From contig NZ_CASDOY010000029.1 in assembly GCF_949282365.1 (NCBI RefSeq), forward strand, positions 1 to 29,382: DNA of 29,382 bases, read 5' to 3'. This document shows positions 1 through 7,904 of this stretch, in pieces (position 1 is the first letter of the stretch; each line of letters begins with the position of its first letter). This DNA is from an uncultured Desulfovibrio sp. (GTDB taxonomy: Bacteria > Desulfobacterota > Desulfovibrionia > Desulfovibrionales > Desulfovibrionaceae). The position numbers and the translations under genes were made by a program. A model generated the notes under the pieces. The model was not told the origin of the DNA. It searched no databases and saw only the letters and a program-made list of their open reading frames with translations.

Positions 1-179
1 CGGTCTGCCTGCCGGCCGCCGGGGACGCGCCCGGCGGAGAGGCGGCCGCCGGGATCGCGCACAGCGCCGCAAGGCGTCCGCGCCGCCCGGACTGACGCTG
101 CGGCCGGGGCTTGCCAGAACAGGCAAAATAACGGATTGTACCGCCTATCGGAGCCCATTTTCCGGTTGAAGGAGCTTTT
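1..179. other. Leading edge, no gene recognised
   Basis: GC-rich sequence before the first gene. I see no coding region that continues from outside. A short inverted repeat (TTGCC at 111-115, GGCAA at 122-126) lies about 55 bases before the exonuclease start; its role is unknown. Confidence 0.4.
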
Positions 180-2309
180 ATGTCGCTTTGTGTGCAGTAC
201 CCCTCGACGGGCTGCATTGTGGAATATCTCGAAGGCAACGCCATCCAGATCGCCCTTGTCACCGAAGAATCCGGCGGCAAACTGCGCCTCCTGCTGCCCA
301 ACCGGCGCGAAACGCGCCTGACCGCCTCGCGCCTGCTGCCCTGGTCCGGGCCCGCGCTGGGCAGCCTGCCCGGCAAGGACGAGTCCGCCCGCCTGCTGGA
401 ACAGCACCGCGCCCGCCGCGAGGAACTGGCCGCGGCCCTGCCCGTGCTGGAGCTGTGGGAGATGAGCCAGGGCGAGGTGCCCGAAGCCTCGGCCCAGTGG
501 TTCGCCGAGCTGGCCGGTCAGGACGACGACGTGGACAGCGTCGCGGCCTGCGGCCGGGCCCTGCTGGCCTGCAAGAGCCATTTCCGTTTCCAGCCGCCGG
601 TCTTCCAGATCTTTTCCGCCGAAATGGTGGAAAAGCGCCTCAGGGAGCAGCAGGAACGCGCCGCCCGCGAGGCCCTGGTGCTGGGCGGCAACAGCTTTTT
701 CCGCCTGCTCTGGGACGTGGCCTGCAAAAAGCGCCCCCTGCCTCCCCAGCCCGGCGAAGGCGGCCGCGGCCTGTCCGAATGGCCCGCGCCCGATGTGGCC
801 GAGCGTCTGAAAGAGATCCTGTTCGCCCGCATGGCCGATCCCGAGAGCCAGGAATACGACGAACTGTGGCGCATGCTCTCCAAGGGTCTGCCCGACGTGC
901 CGCACCTGCCCGTGCAGTTGCTCATGGCCTGGGAACAGGTGCCCGCCCACTACAATTTCTGGTATGACCGCGCGGGCTACGCCCCGGGCGACGACTGGTG
1001 GCAGCCGCTGGCCCCGGCCGTGGAGGCCCTGCGCGAAGCGGCCCGCACGGTGGCCCTGCCCGCCTGCGACCTGCCCTTCATCAGCATCGACAGCGCCACC
1101 ACCCGCGACGTGGACGACGCCTTCCACATCCGGCCCACGGCGGACGGCGGCTTCGAGCTGACCCTGGCCCTGGCCTGCCCGGCCGCCTGCTGGCCCTTCG
1201 GCGAGGCCCTGGACAAGGCCGTTTCCCGGCGCGGCACCAGCATCTACCTGCCCGAAGGCGACAGCCACATGATGCCCGAAGTCCTGGGCACGGACGCCTT
1301 TTCGCTGCTGGCCGGGCAGGACCGCCCCGCCTTCTGCGTGGCGACGCACATCTCCCCCGAGGGCGGGATCCTGTCCTGCGAGCTTGGGGCCGCGCGGGTG
1401 CGTCTGGCCGCCAACCTGACCTATGACGACACCCAGGCCGTGCTGGACGCCCTGGCCGCCGGAGAGGCCCCGCAGGCGGACAATCCCGCCGCGCCCTGGG
1501 CGGAGATGCTGGCCTGCGGCAAGGCCTTCGCCCAGGTCTGGCAGCAGGCGCGCATCGCGCGCGGGGCGGTCATCATGGACCGGCCCGAACCGTCCATCGT
1601 GCTCACGGGCGAGGGCGCGCAGACGCGCGTCGCCATCGAGCCCGGCCACGAGACCCCGGACTCCCAGCCCCTGGTGGCCGAGATGATGATCCTGGCCAGC
1701 GCCGCCGTGGCCCAGTGGGCCGCGGAACGCGAGATCCCCATGCTGCACCGCACCCAGGACGTGGCCCTGCCCCGGGAATATGCCGGGGTCTGGAAGGAGC
1801 CCCAGGACATGACGCGCATCATGCGCGCCCTGATCCCCTCCAGCCTCGAAGTGCAGGCCCGGCCCCACGCCGCCTTGGGCCTCGCGCGCTACACGCCCAT
1901 GACCTCGCCCCTGCGCCGCTACCCCGACCTGGTCAACGAGGCCCAGCTGCTGCACTGGCTGGCCCACGGCAGCCCCCGCTGGGACAGCGAGGCCCTGTCC
2001 GGCCTGCTGGTCGGCCTCAATGCCGCGCTGGACGCCGCCGGGCAGGTGCAGCGCTTCCGCCCGCGCTACTGGAAGCTGCTCTACTTCCGCCAGCAGGGCG
2101 ACAAGGTCTGGTGGGACGGCGTGATCACGGAAGAAAACGACATGTTCGTCAATGTGAGCCTGCCCGCGCAGGGCATGTATGTGCGCGGCAAACGCCGCCT
2201 GTTCGACGAACGCGCCTGCCCCGGCATGGCCGTGCAGGTGCGCATCGGCCGCGTGCACCCGCTGTACAACGAGATCCAGATCCTCGAAGCCGTCAGCACG
2301 GACGGCTGA
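180..2309 (+). CDS. RNase II/R-family (RNB domain) 3'-5' exoribonuclease
   Basis: A 709-residue protein of the RNase II/RNase R family, which degrades single-stranded RNA processively from the 3' end in the cytoplasm. The RNB signature is clear: residues 302-316 read ISIDSATTRDVDDAF, giving the four metal-binding aspartates D304, D310, D312 and D313 in the family spacing. Near residue 580 is the SPLRRYPDL motif with the conserved arginines. The last ~70 residues (DGVITEENDMFVNVSL onward) look like a degenerate S1/OB fold. The first ~290 residues do not match cold-shock domains that I recognise and may be a divergent N-terminal region. The start is supported by GAAGGAG at 168-174. The family call is firm; whether it acts as RNase II or RNase R is open, so no symbol is given. 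Confidence 0.93.
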   Translation: MSLCVQYPSTGCIVEYLEGNAIQIALVTEESGGKLRLLLPNRRETRLTASRLLPWSGPALGSLPGKDESARLLEQHRARREELAAALPVLELWEMSQGEVPEASAQWFAELAGQDDDVDSVAACGRALLACKSHFRFQPPVFQIFSAEMVEKRLREQQERAAREALVLGGNSFFRLLWDVACKKRPLPPQPGEGGRGLSEWPAPDVAERLKEILFARMADPESQEYDELWRMLSKGLPDVPHLPVQLLMAWEQVPAHYNFWYDRAGYAPGDDWWQPLAPAVEALREAARTVALPACDLPFISIDSATTRDVDDAFHIRPTADGGFELTLALACPAACWPFGEALDKAVSRRGTSIYLPEGDSHMMPEVLGTDAFSLLAGQDRPAFCVATHISPEGGILSCELGAARVRLAANLTYDDTQAVLDALAAGEAPQADNPAAPWAEMLACGKAFAQVWQQARIARGAVIMDRPEPSIVLTGEGAQTRVAIEPGHETPDSQPLVAEMMILASAAVAQWAAEREIPMLHRTQDVALPREYAGVWKEPQDMTRIMRALIPSSLEVQARPHAALGLARYTPMTSPLRRYPDLVNEAQLLHWLAHGSPRWDSEALSGLLVGLNAALDAAGQVQRFRPRYWKLLYFRQQGDKVWWDGVITEENDMFVNVSLPAQGMYVRGKRRLFDERACPGMAVQVRIGRVHPLYNEIQILEAVSTDG

Positions 2310-2348
2310 TGCGGGATACTGCGGAGATGTTTCCGGGGGATGATCCGT

Positions 2349-2438
2349 GCCGGGGGGAGGGGTGACCCCTCTGCTGGCGCGAGAGGTGTCCCCCCTCCCC
2401 TCAAACTCCCCACCCCCTCCCCAGCGCGCTTTACTCTG
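2349..2438 (+). repeat. GC-rich palindromic intergenic element, copy A
   Basis: An imperfect hairpin (arms about 2352-2371 and 2381-2400) is followed by a C-rich tail ending in CCCCTCCCCAGCGCGC at 2414-2429. The same 16-mer is present, inverted, in the copy at 12740-12755. The element lies between the exonuclease gene and plsY. No U-run follows the hairpin, so it is not a standard intrinsic terminator. Confidence 0.7.
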
Positions 2439-2528
2439 GAAGGGTGAGGACAAAGACTGGCAGAGACGACAACGCCATGGCAGCCGCTGTGGCGGGGCAA
2501 GGACAGCCCCGGTTCAAGGAGGAGGAAT

Positions 2529-3122
2529 ATGACGGCCTTTCTGTGTATCGTTCTGGGTTATGTACTGGGTTCCGCCCCGTGGGGGCTGGTCATCGCCCGC
2601 ACCTTCTGCGGCATCGACCCCCGCAACGACGGCAGCCGCAACACCGGCGCCACCAATGTGGCCCGCCTGTGCGGCTTTCCCTGGGGCGTGCTGACCCTGG
2701 CCTGCGACCTGGCCAAGGGCGCCCTGCCCGTGGCCCTGGCCCTGTGGCTGGATCTTTCGCCCCTGGCAGTGACCTGCGTGGCCCTGGCCTGCGTGCTGGG
2801 CCATGTCTTCTCCTGCTTCATGGGCTTCCGCGGCGGCAAGGCCGTGGCCACCAGCATCGGCGTCTTCCTGCCGCTGGCCTTCTGCCCCCTGCTCTTCGCC
2901 TGCGCGGCCTGCGTGCTGGTCATCTGGCGCAGCGGCTTCGTCTCGCTGGGCTCCCTGACCCTGGTCACGGTGCTGCCCTTCGCCCTGCTGGCCGCCACCC
3001 AGTACGCCTGGGTGCCCCTTTCGCTGTGCATCTGGGCCCTGGTGGTCTGGAAGCACAAGGAGAACATCGCCCGCCTGTGCGCCGGAACGGAAAAGAGCTG
3101 GCTCAAGAGCCGCCAGAAGTAG
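2529..3122 (+). CDS. plsY: Glycerol-3-phosphate acyltransferase PlsY
   Basis: A 197-residue integral membrane acyltransferase that moves an acyl group from acyl-phosphate to glycerol-3-phosphate, the first step of phospholipid synthesis in most bacteria. Three family motifs are visible: GSRNTGATNVAR (about residues 36-47), GHVFSCFMGFRGGKAVAT (about 97-114) and the C-terminal WKHKENIARLCAGTE. Hydrophobic stretches between them fit the usual multi-pass topology, and the length is typical. The start has a strong ribosome binding site (AAGGAGGAGGA, 2516-2526). A perfect terminator hairpin follows immediately, so plsY probably ends its transcript. Motif 1 has GSRN where GSGN is usual, a mild substitution. 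Confidence 0.96.
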   Translation: MTAFLCIVLGYVLGSAPWGLVIARTFCGIDPRNDGSRNTGATNVARLCGFPWGVLTLACDLAKGALPVALALWLDLSPLAVTCVALACVLGHVFSCFMGFRGGKAVATSIGVFLPLAFCPLLFACAACVLVIWRSGFVSLGSLTLVTVLPFALLAATQYAWVPLSLCIWALVVWKHKENIARLCAGTEKSWLKSRQK

Positions 3123-3140
3123 GACGACACCAACGACAGC

Positions 3141-3180
3141 AAAGGCCTCTTTCCCGGACGGGAAAGAGGCCTTTTGCATT
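3141..3180 (+). terminator. Intrinsic terminator of plsY
   Basis: A 15-bp perfect stem, AAAGGCCTCTTTCCC (3141-3155) and its complement (3160-3174), with a GGAC loop and a T-rich tail. It begins 18 bases after the plsY stop. Confidence 0.93.
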
Positions 3181-3307
3181 TTTATGGAACAGCTGCCTTG
3201 CCCCGCCATCCCCCGCAGGGCACGTCCCGGGGCGCATGGAGCCCCCATTGCCGCAGCCTGCCCTAGGACAAAAGACGGGGCTTGTGCTTCCTCGCCTTTC
3301 CTGAATG

Positions 3308-3366
3308 AAGCGCGCCGGGTCGGGAGTTTGAGGAGGAAGGAGGCCCTTTTTGACGCAGGCGGCGCC
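3308..3366 (-). repeat. GC-rich palindromic intergenic element, copy G (partial)
   Basis: A half-copy of the dispersed family. GGCCCTTTTTGACGCAGGC (3342-3360) matches, inverted and with one mismatch, 14999-15017 of the copy behind the aminotransferase gene. The neighbouring GGGAGTTTGAGGAGGAAG and GCGCGC blocks match the tail of other copies. The second hairpin arm is missing. Confidence 0.6.
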
Positions 3367-3374
3367 CCGGACGG

Positions 3375-3450
3375 CGGCCCGCAGGGCCGTGCCCGTTGCG
3401 ACGCAGGAAGCTACGGGCATCGACAGCAGAGAGGAAGGTTCCCCCGCAAC
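3375..3450. other. Structured intergenic segment of unknown role
   Basis: Short stems follow each other: CGGCCC/GGGCCG (3375-3380 with 3384-3389), TGCCCGT/ACGGGCA (3390-3396 with 3413-3419), and a possible longer pairing GTTGCG/CGCAAC (about 3395-3400 with 3445-3450). It lies between the plsY terminator and the terminator of the AsmA-like gene. No open frame with coding character covers it. Confidence 0.3.
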
Positions 3451-3484
3451 AGTAAAAACTCGCGTTCATCAACAGCAACGCGAG
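3451..3484 (-). terminator. Intrinsic terminator of the AsmA-like gene
   Basis: Read on the minus strand: CTCGCGTT (3484-3477), a 10-base loop, AACGCGAG (3466-3459), then a run of five T (3458-3454). It starts 28 bases beyond the stop codon. Confidence 0.88.
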
Positions 3485-3511
3485 GGGTCTTCCCCCGTAA
3501 AGATCCTCAGC

Positions 3512-5536
3512 CTAGCGGCCCAGCAGGCCCCGGATGGCGCCACCGGCGTCGCGCACGGCACCGCCTATGCCGCTGCCCGCCTCGCGGGCCGTATCACCGG
3601 CCGCGCTGCCGGCCTTCTTGCCGCCTTCCAGCAGGCTGCCGCCCAGGCCCTTGACCGCATCCAGAGCGAACCTGGGGTCCAGCGAGAACGAGAGGTCGTC
3701 GAAGGGCCCTTCATAGTTCACGGGGATGTCCAGGCCCAGAGTGGTGATGGTGGCCGTGCCCTGCAGGTACTGGCGCGGCAGGCTGGCATGGGCCTGCCCC
3801 CGGGCCTGGAGCCTGGGCGAGGTGGCCGTCATGGGCTTCAGGTCGGCCTCGCCCTTGCGCAGCACGAAGGGCACCTTCACCTGGTCGAAGGTATCGGAGA
3901 CCGCGCCCTTGAGGCCGGGCACGCTCTGCAGCAGGGAGGCCAGGGCCGGGATGTGCATGTTGCGCACCTGCAGGTCGCCCGAGCCGGAAAGGGCCGCCAG
4001 CAGGGCCTCCCTGTCCGCGCCGCCCGTGCCGGCATGCACCTTGAGCGTGGCCACGCCTTCCACGGCGCGCGGCTTGCCCAGGGCTTCCAGCAGGGCCCCC
4101 AGGGCCACGTCGGCGGCATCGGCGTCCAGGGAATACTGCCGGGCCGGCAGATCGGCCCCGCCGGAGGCGGACAGACGCCCGCCACTGCCCAGGACGCCCT
4201 GGAAGGAGGTCAGGCGATAATCCCCCCTGCTGCCGCTCAGGGCCAGGGAGATGTCGCGCAGCTGGGCCTTCTTCCAGCCCAGGGAGGCCATGGCCAGACG
4301 GATGTTGAGCGCGGGCCAGTCCGCGGCCTCGTCCCGTGCGGCGGCCTTCACGGCCTTGCCGTCCGGGGCGGCGGCGCCGGCCCTGGACGCTGCGGCATCC
4401 CTGCCGTCCCCGGGCAGGGGCAGGTAGTCGTCCAATTGCAGCGCGCCCAGGCTCAGGGAACCTTCCATGGCGAGCACGTCCCGGAAGTGCAGGCGCAGCT
4501 CGGCCCGCAGGGGGGTGGCGTCCAGCTTGCCCTTGGCCTGGGACAGGGACAGGGTATCGCCTTCCCAGGCGACGGAGCCCTTGAACAGCAGGGCGTCCTG
4601 CGCGTGGGGCCTGAGCGGCACGCCCAGGGCCGAGGCCAGCTTGCGCGGCGAGCCTTCCAGCAGCACGGAGCCCGTGAAGGCGGGGCCGTCCAGCCGCAGC
4701 TTGCCGGTCAGGCCCAGCCGTCCCTGGGGCACGGTGAGGCTCAGGCGGGTGAATTGCAGCTGCCGGGCGGCCATGTCCAGCGCGGCATCCCCCTGCAGCT
4801 GCAGTGGGCCGAGGCCCGCGGGCAGCAGGCCGTGCCGGGAGGGCGTGACGGTCAGGGAAAGGTTCTGCACGCGCGGCGTCCTGCCGAAAAGACCGGCCTG
4901 GGCGTCCAGGGCCAGGGTCCCGGCCAGCGTGCGCCCCCCGGCCAGCAGCTCGTAGGCGAAATCGCAGCGCAGGACGGCATCCTGCCCGTTGCGCAGGTTC
5001 TCCACGGAAAGATTGATGTCGCGCAGGTCATAGCGGTCGCCGCCCTTCTCCACCTGCAGGCTGCCCTTGCTCAGGGTCAGGCGGCCCAGCTCCAGCGGCA
5101 GGAGCAGCGGAGCGGAGGCAGGCGCGGCTTCGGGGGCCGCGGCGGGGGCGTTCCCGCTCCCGGGCGCTGCCGGAGCGGCCTTGCCGTCAGGCAGCAGCAG
5201 GACCAGCGCGGGACTGTCCAGACGCACCTCGTCGATGACCAGATCGCCGTGCAGCAGGGGCCGCAGTTCAAGGCGGGCCTCGCCGCCTCCGGCCGTGAAG
5301 CGCACGCCCTGCCCGTCACGCACGTTGTCCCACCCGACAGCGCCGAACCTGGCGCCGGGCGGCAGCAGGGAAAGCTCGGGAGGACGGCTGAAGGTCACGG
5401 GCGCGCCCGTGGCTTTTTCCACCGCGGCCGATATCTGGCCGCTGATGAACGTGGCGTCCAGCTGGCTGATCACGATGGCCAGCCCGGCCGCCAGCGCCAG
5501 AACGATGCCTCCGATCCAGCAAAGTACTCGCTTCAT
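3512..5536 (-). CDS. AsmA-family envelope protein
   Basis: A 674-residue protein with one N-terminal membrane anchor (about residues 4-26, hydrophobic after MKRVLCW) and a long beta-rich periplasmic part of the AsmA/YhjG type. AsmA-like proteins belong to the bridge-like lipid carriers implicated in moving lipids to, or setting the lipid content of, the outer membrane. An Ala/Pro linker (about 117-145) splits the N-terminal region, and the last ~43 residues are Gly/Ala-rich and charged. The frame stays open upstream to 5902, but the start at 5536 has a good ribosome binding site (CCTCC on the plus strand, 5542-5546) and begins the membrane anchor. The gene is a single unit with its own terminator. 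Family call from overall architecture, not from a catalytic motif. Confidence 0.82.
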   Translation of the reverse strand: MKRVLCWIGGIVLALAAGLAIVISQLDATFISGQISAAVEKATGAPVTFSRPPELSLLPPGARFGAVGWDNVRDGQGVRFTAGGGEARLELRPLLHGDLVIDEVRLDSPALVLLLPDGKAAPAAPGSGNAPAAAPEAAPASAPLLLPLELGRLTLSKGSLQVEKGGDRYDLRDINLSVENLRNGQDAVLRCDFAYELLAGGRTLAGTLALDAQAGLFGRTPRVQNLSLTVTPSRHGLLPAGLGPLQLQGDAALDMAARQLQFTRLSLTVPQGRLGLTGKLRLDGPAFTGSVLLEGSPRKLASALGVPLRPHAQDALLFKGSVAWEGDTLSLSQAKGKLDATPLRAELRLHFRDVLAMEGSLSLGALQLDDYLPLPGDGRDAAASRAGAAAPDGKAVKAAARDEAADWPALNIRLAMASLGWKKAQLRDISLALSGSRGDYRLTSFQGVLGSGGRLSASGGADLPARQYSLDADAADVALGALLEALGKPRAVEGVATLKVHAGTGGADREALLAALSGSGDLQVRNMHIPALASLLQSVPGLKGAVSDTFDQVKVPFVLRKGEADLKPMTATSPRLQARGQAHASLPRQYLQGTATITTLGLDIPVNYEGPFDDLSFSLDPRFALDAVKGLGGSLLEGGKKAGSAAGDTAREAGSGIGGAVRDAGGAIRGLLGR

Positions 5537-5863
5537 GTCCGCCTCCGTAGTCTGCACGCTCTGAGGTTGGAACTTTCTTTTGACTGTAGGGCATCGGCCC
5601 GTCCGAGGCAAGACGGCCCGGCAGCTGCGGCAGGAAGGACGGGACAGCCCGGCAGGCCCGCGCCGGACGGACGGGGAACGGCCCGCGCGGTCTTCCTCCC
5701 TGCCCTGCCCGCCCCGGGCGGACAGCCGGGGGCAGACAGGACTGCGTTCCCCTGCGCCGGGCGGACAGGGCAATGCCGTGCTGCACATCCTGGAAACCGT
5801 GATGGCGTTCCCCCTACGCCGCCGGGCGGACACGGCAGGGCCGGGCACGGGCGCGCAGGCCGC
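5537..5863. other. Gap with an iterated 11-mer, no gene
   Basis: No convincing gene between the AsmA-like gene and the rpsA terminator. The motif CCGGGCGGACA occurs at 5714, 5757 and 5822, with a weaker version (CCGGACGGACG) at 5664. The promoter of the AsmA-like gene should be here, but I cannot place it. Confidence 0.4.
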
Positions 5864-5889
5864 AAAAAAGGGGAGCCTTGCGGCTCCCC
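5864..5889 (-). terminator. Intrinsic terminator of rpsA
   Basis: On the minus strand: GGGGAGCC (5889-5882), loop GCAA, GGCTCCCC (5877-5870), then six T (5869-5864). It begins about 28 bases after the rpsA stop. Confidence 0.94.
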
Positions 5890-5917
5890 TCATCATCTGC
5901 AAACCGGTCCGTGCGGA

Positions 5918-7621
5918 CTAGTTGTTTTCCTGGGCGGCCTTGAGCAGGTCGCCGAGGCTCTGCCCGGCTTCCTGGGGACCGGCATGGAATTCCTTGGGCT
6001 TGCGGCGGTCTTCGTCGTCCTTGATCTGCTTGATGGACAGGCCCAGACGGCGTTCTTCGGCGCTGACGTGGATGACCTTGGCCTGGATCTCCTGACCTTC
6101 CTTGTAGAGCTCGGCAGGGCTCTTGATCTTCTTGTTGGAAAGTTCGGAAACGTGCACCAGACCTTCGATGCCTTCTTCCACTTCCACGAAGAGGCCGAAG
6201 TCGGTGATATTGGTCACCACGCCCTTGACGGTGCAGCCCACGGGATAGGTGCTGGGCACATGGCCCCACGGATCATCGACCAGCTGCTTGATGCCCAGGG
6301 TGAACTTTTCGTTTTCCTGGTCAACGGTCAGCACCTTGGCCTGCACGGTGTCGCCCACCTTGTAGATCTCGTTGGGATGGCGCACCTTCTTGGTCCAGCT
6401 GATGTCGGAGACATGGATGAGGCCGTCGATGCCGTCCTCGATGCCGATGAACATGCCGAATTCGGTGATGTTCTTGATGACGCCTTCGAGGATGGTGCCT
6501 TCAGGATACTTTTCGGCCACCAGTTCCCAGGGATTGGGACGGACCTGCTTCATGCCCAGGCTGATGCGCTTCTTCTCGCCGTCCACGCCCAGGATGACGA
6601 CTTCCACTTCGTCACCGGTGTGCACCATCTGGGAAGGATGGCGCAGCTTGCGGGTCCAGGACATTTCGGAGATGTGCACCAGGCCTTCCACGCCGGGTTC
6701 CAGTTCCACGAACGCACCGTAGTCCACCAGATTGGTGACCTTGCCGGTGCACTTGGCGCCTTCGGGGAAGCGGGCGGAGATGTCCTGCCACGGATCGGGC
6801 ACCAGCTGCTTGAGGCCCAGGGAGACCTTGTTGTTCTCGCGGTCGAAGGAGAGCACCTTCAGGGTCAGGTCCTGGCCCATGGTGATCATTTCCTTGGGAT
6901 GGCGGATGCGCTTCCAGCTCATGTCGGTGATGTGCAGCAGGCCGTCCAGACCGCCCAGGTCCACGAACACGCCGTATTCGGTGATGTTCTTGGCCTTGCC
7001 GTGCACGATCTGGCCTTCTTCCAGGGTGCGCAGCAGATCCTGACGCTTGGAATCGCGTTCTTCTTCCAGCAGCACGCGGCGGGAGACGATCACATTGCTG
7101 CGGCGGCGGTTGATCTTGAGCACGCGGAATTCGAATTCCTGATTGACCAGGGCGTCCATGTCGGGCACGGGACGCAGGTCCACATGCGAGCCAGGCAGAA
7201 AAGCTTCAACCCCGCCGATGTCCACGGTGTAGCCGCCCTTGATGCGGCGCACGATGTGGCCCTTGATGACCCGGTTGTTTTCCTGCACGTCTTCGAGCTG
7301 GTCAAAGACCTGCATGCGCTTGGCTTTTTCAAAGGACAGCGTGATGGTGCCTTCCATTTCGTTCTTGCGAACCACATAGACATCCACACGGTCGCCCACG
7401 CTGACGGTCATGTTGCCGGCGGCGTCACGGAACTCGCTGGCCGGGATCTGGCCTTCGGACTTGAAGTTCACGTCCACCAGAACATTGTCGTCATCCACGC
7501 GAACGATCTCGCCCTTGGTGATAGAGCCTTCTTCGAGGTCGCCGAAGTCGGGATTGAGATAGTTTTCAAGGGCGCTTTCGAAACTCATTTCGTTTTCGTG
7601 CCCGGTTTCCTTGTCTGCCAT
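5918..7621 (-). CDS. rpsA: 30S ribosomal protein S1
   Basis: A 567-residue protein with six S1 RNA-binding repeats, at about residues 31-100, 115-183, 200-270, 285-358, 372-445 and 459-530. Repeats 3-6 show the strong consensus (for example GKAKNITEYGVFVDLGGLDG and GVVTNITDFGLFVEVEEGIEG). S1 helps the 30S subunit bind and unfold mRNA. The length matches full six-domain S1. The chosen start (ATG at 7621-7619) has GGAGG 10 bases upstream; in-frame ATGs at 7630 and 7645 are alternatives that would add 3 or 8 residues. The gene has its own terminator and a possible promoter. A large open frame on the opposite strand is a composition artefact. Confidence 0.97.
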   Translation of the reverse strand: MADKETGHENEMSFESALENYLNPDFGDLEEGSITKGEIVRVDDDNVLVDVNFKSEGQIPASEFRDAAGNMTVSVGDRVDVYVVRKNEMEGTITLSFEKAKRMQVFDQLEDVQENNRVIKGHIVRRIKGGYTVDIGGVEAFLPGSHVDLRPVPDMDALVNQEFEFRVLKINRRRSNVIVSRRVLLEEERDSKRQDLLRTLEEGQIVHGKAKNITEYGVFVDLGGLDGLLHITDMSWKRIRHPKEMITMGQDLTLKVLSFDRENNKVSLGLKQLVPDPWQDISARFPEGAKCTGKVTNLVDYGAFVELEPGVEGLVHISEMSWTRKLRHPSQMVHTGDEVEVVILGVDGEKKRISLGMKQVRPNPWELVAEKYPEGTILEGVIKNITEFGMFIGIEDGIDGLIHVSDISWTKKVRHPNEIYKVGDTVQAKVLTVDQENEKFTLGIKQLVDDPWGHVPSTYPVGCTVKGVVTNITDFGLFVEVEEGIEGLVHVSELSNKKIKSPAELYKEGQEIQAKVIHVSAEERRLGLSIKQIKDDEDRRKPKEFHAGPQEAGQSLGDLLKAAQENN

Positions 7622-7669
7622 GCTTGACATGCCTCCAAACATAATTTGTCCCCTGTAAGGGGGTGAAAG

Positions 7670-7698
7670 ACAGTAGCAAAAGGAAAACCAAAGCACAA
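7670..7698 (-). promoter_or_regulatory. Possible sigma-70 promoter of rpsA
   Basis: On the minus strand, TTGTGC (7698-7693) and TACTGT (7675-7670) are 17 bases apart in a locally T-rich stretch. Each matches the consensus at only three positions. A small hairpin (CCCCT/AGGGG, 7650-7662) lies between the presumed transcript start and the ribosome binding site. Confidence 0.35.
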
Positions 7699-7846
7699 GG
7701 CGAAATTCGCCCGCAGGCGCGCCGGAGCGCGAAAAACGCCGCTTCCTCCGCGCCGGCGCGGCAAAACGGCTGCGGCAAAAGGTCGCGACGGGCGCGCACG
7801 GGCCGCCGCTGCCACGATCTGCCGACCCCGGGACAGCGGCCCCGGC

Positions 7847-7882
7847 AAAAAAGGGACATGCCGCAGGCTGGCGGCATGCCCC
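7847..7882 (-). terminator. Intrinsic terminator of the RlmM-like gene
   Basis: On the minus strand: GGGGCATGCCGC (7882-7871), a 6-base loop, GCGGCATGTCCC (7864-7853) with one G-U pair, then six T (7852-7847). It starts 22 bases after the stop. Confidence 0.93.
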
Positions 7883-7904
7883 TCAAAAAAGATCGCGCCC
7901 AGCC

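Noticed and set aside
2349..2438. Copy A read as an ordinary terminator of the exonuclease gene
   Set aside because: The hairpin is strong but no U-run follows, and its sequence belongs to the dispersed palindromic family.
3360..3480. Second cobalamin-type riboswitch in the plsY/AsmA gap
   Set aside because: Some fragments resemble aptamer pieces, but there is no B12 box and no P1, and no suitable downstream gene start.
3350..7627. Plus-strand open frame of 1425 codons across the AsmA-like gene, rpsA and the gap between them
   Set aside because: It is antisense to two well-supported genes, runs through two terminators, has His/Gly/Gln/Ala-rich low-complexity translation and no ribosome binding site. 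It reflects the scarcity of stop codons in GC-rich DNA.
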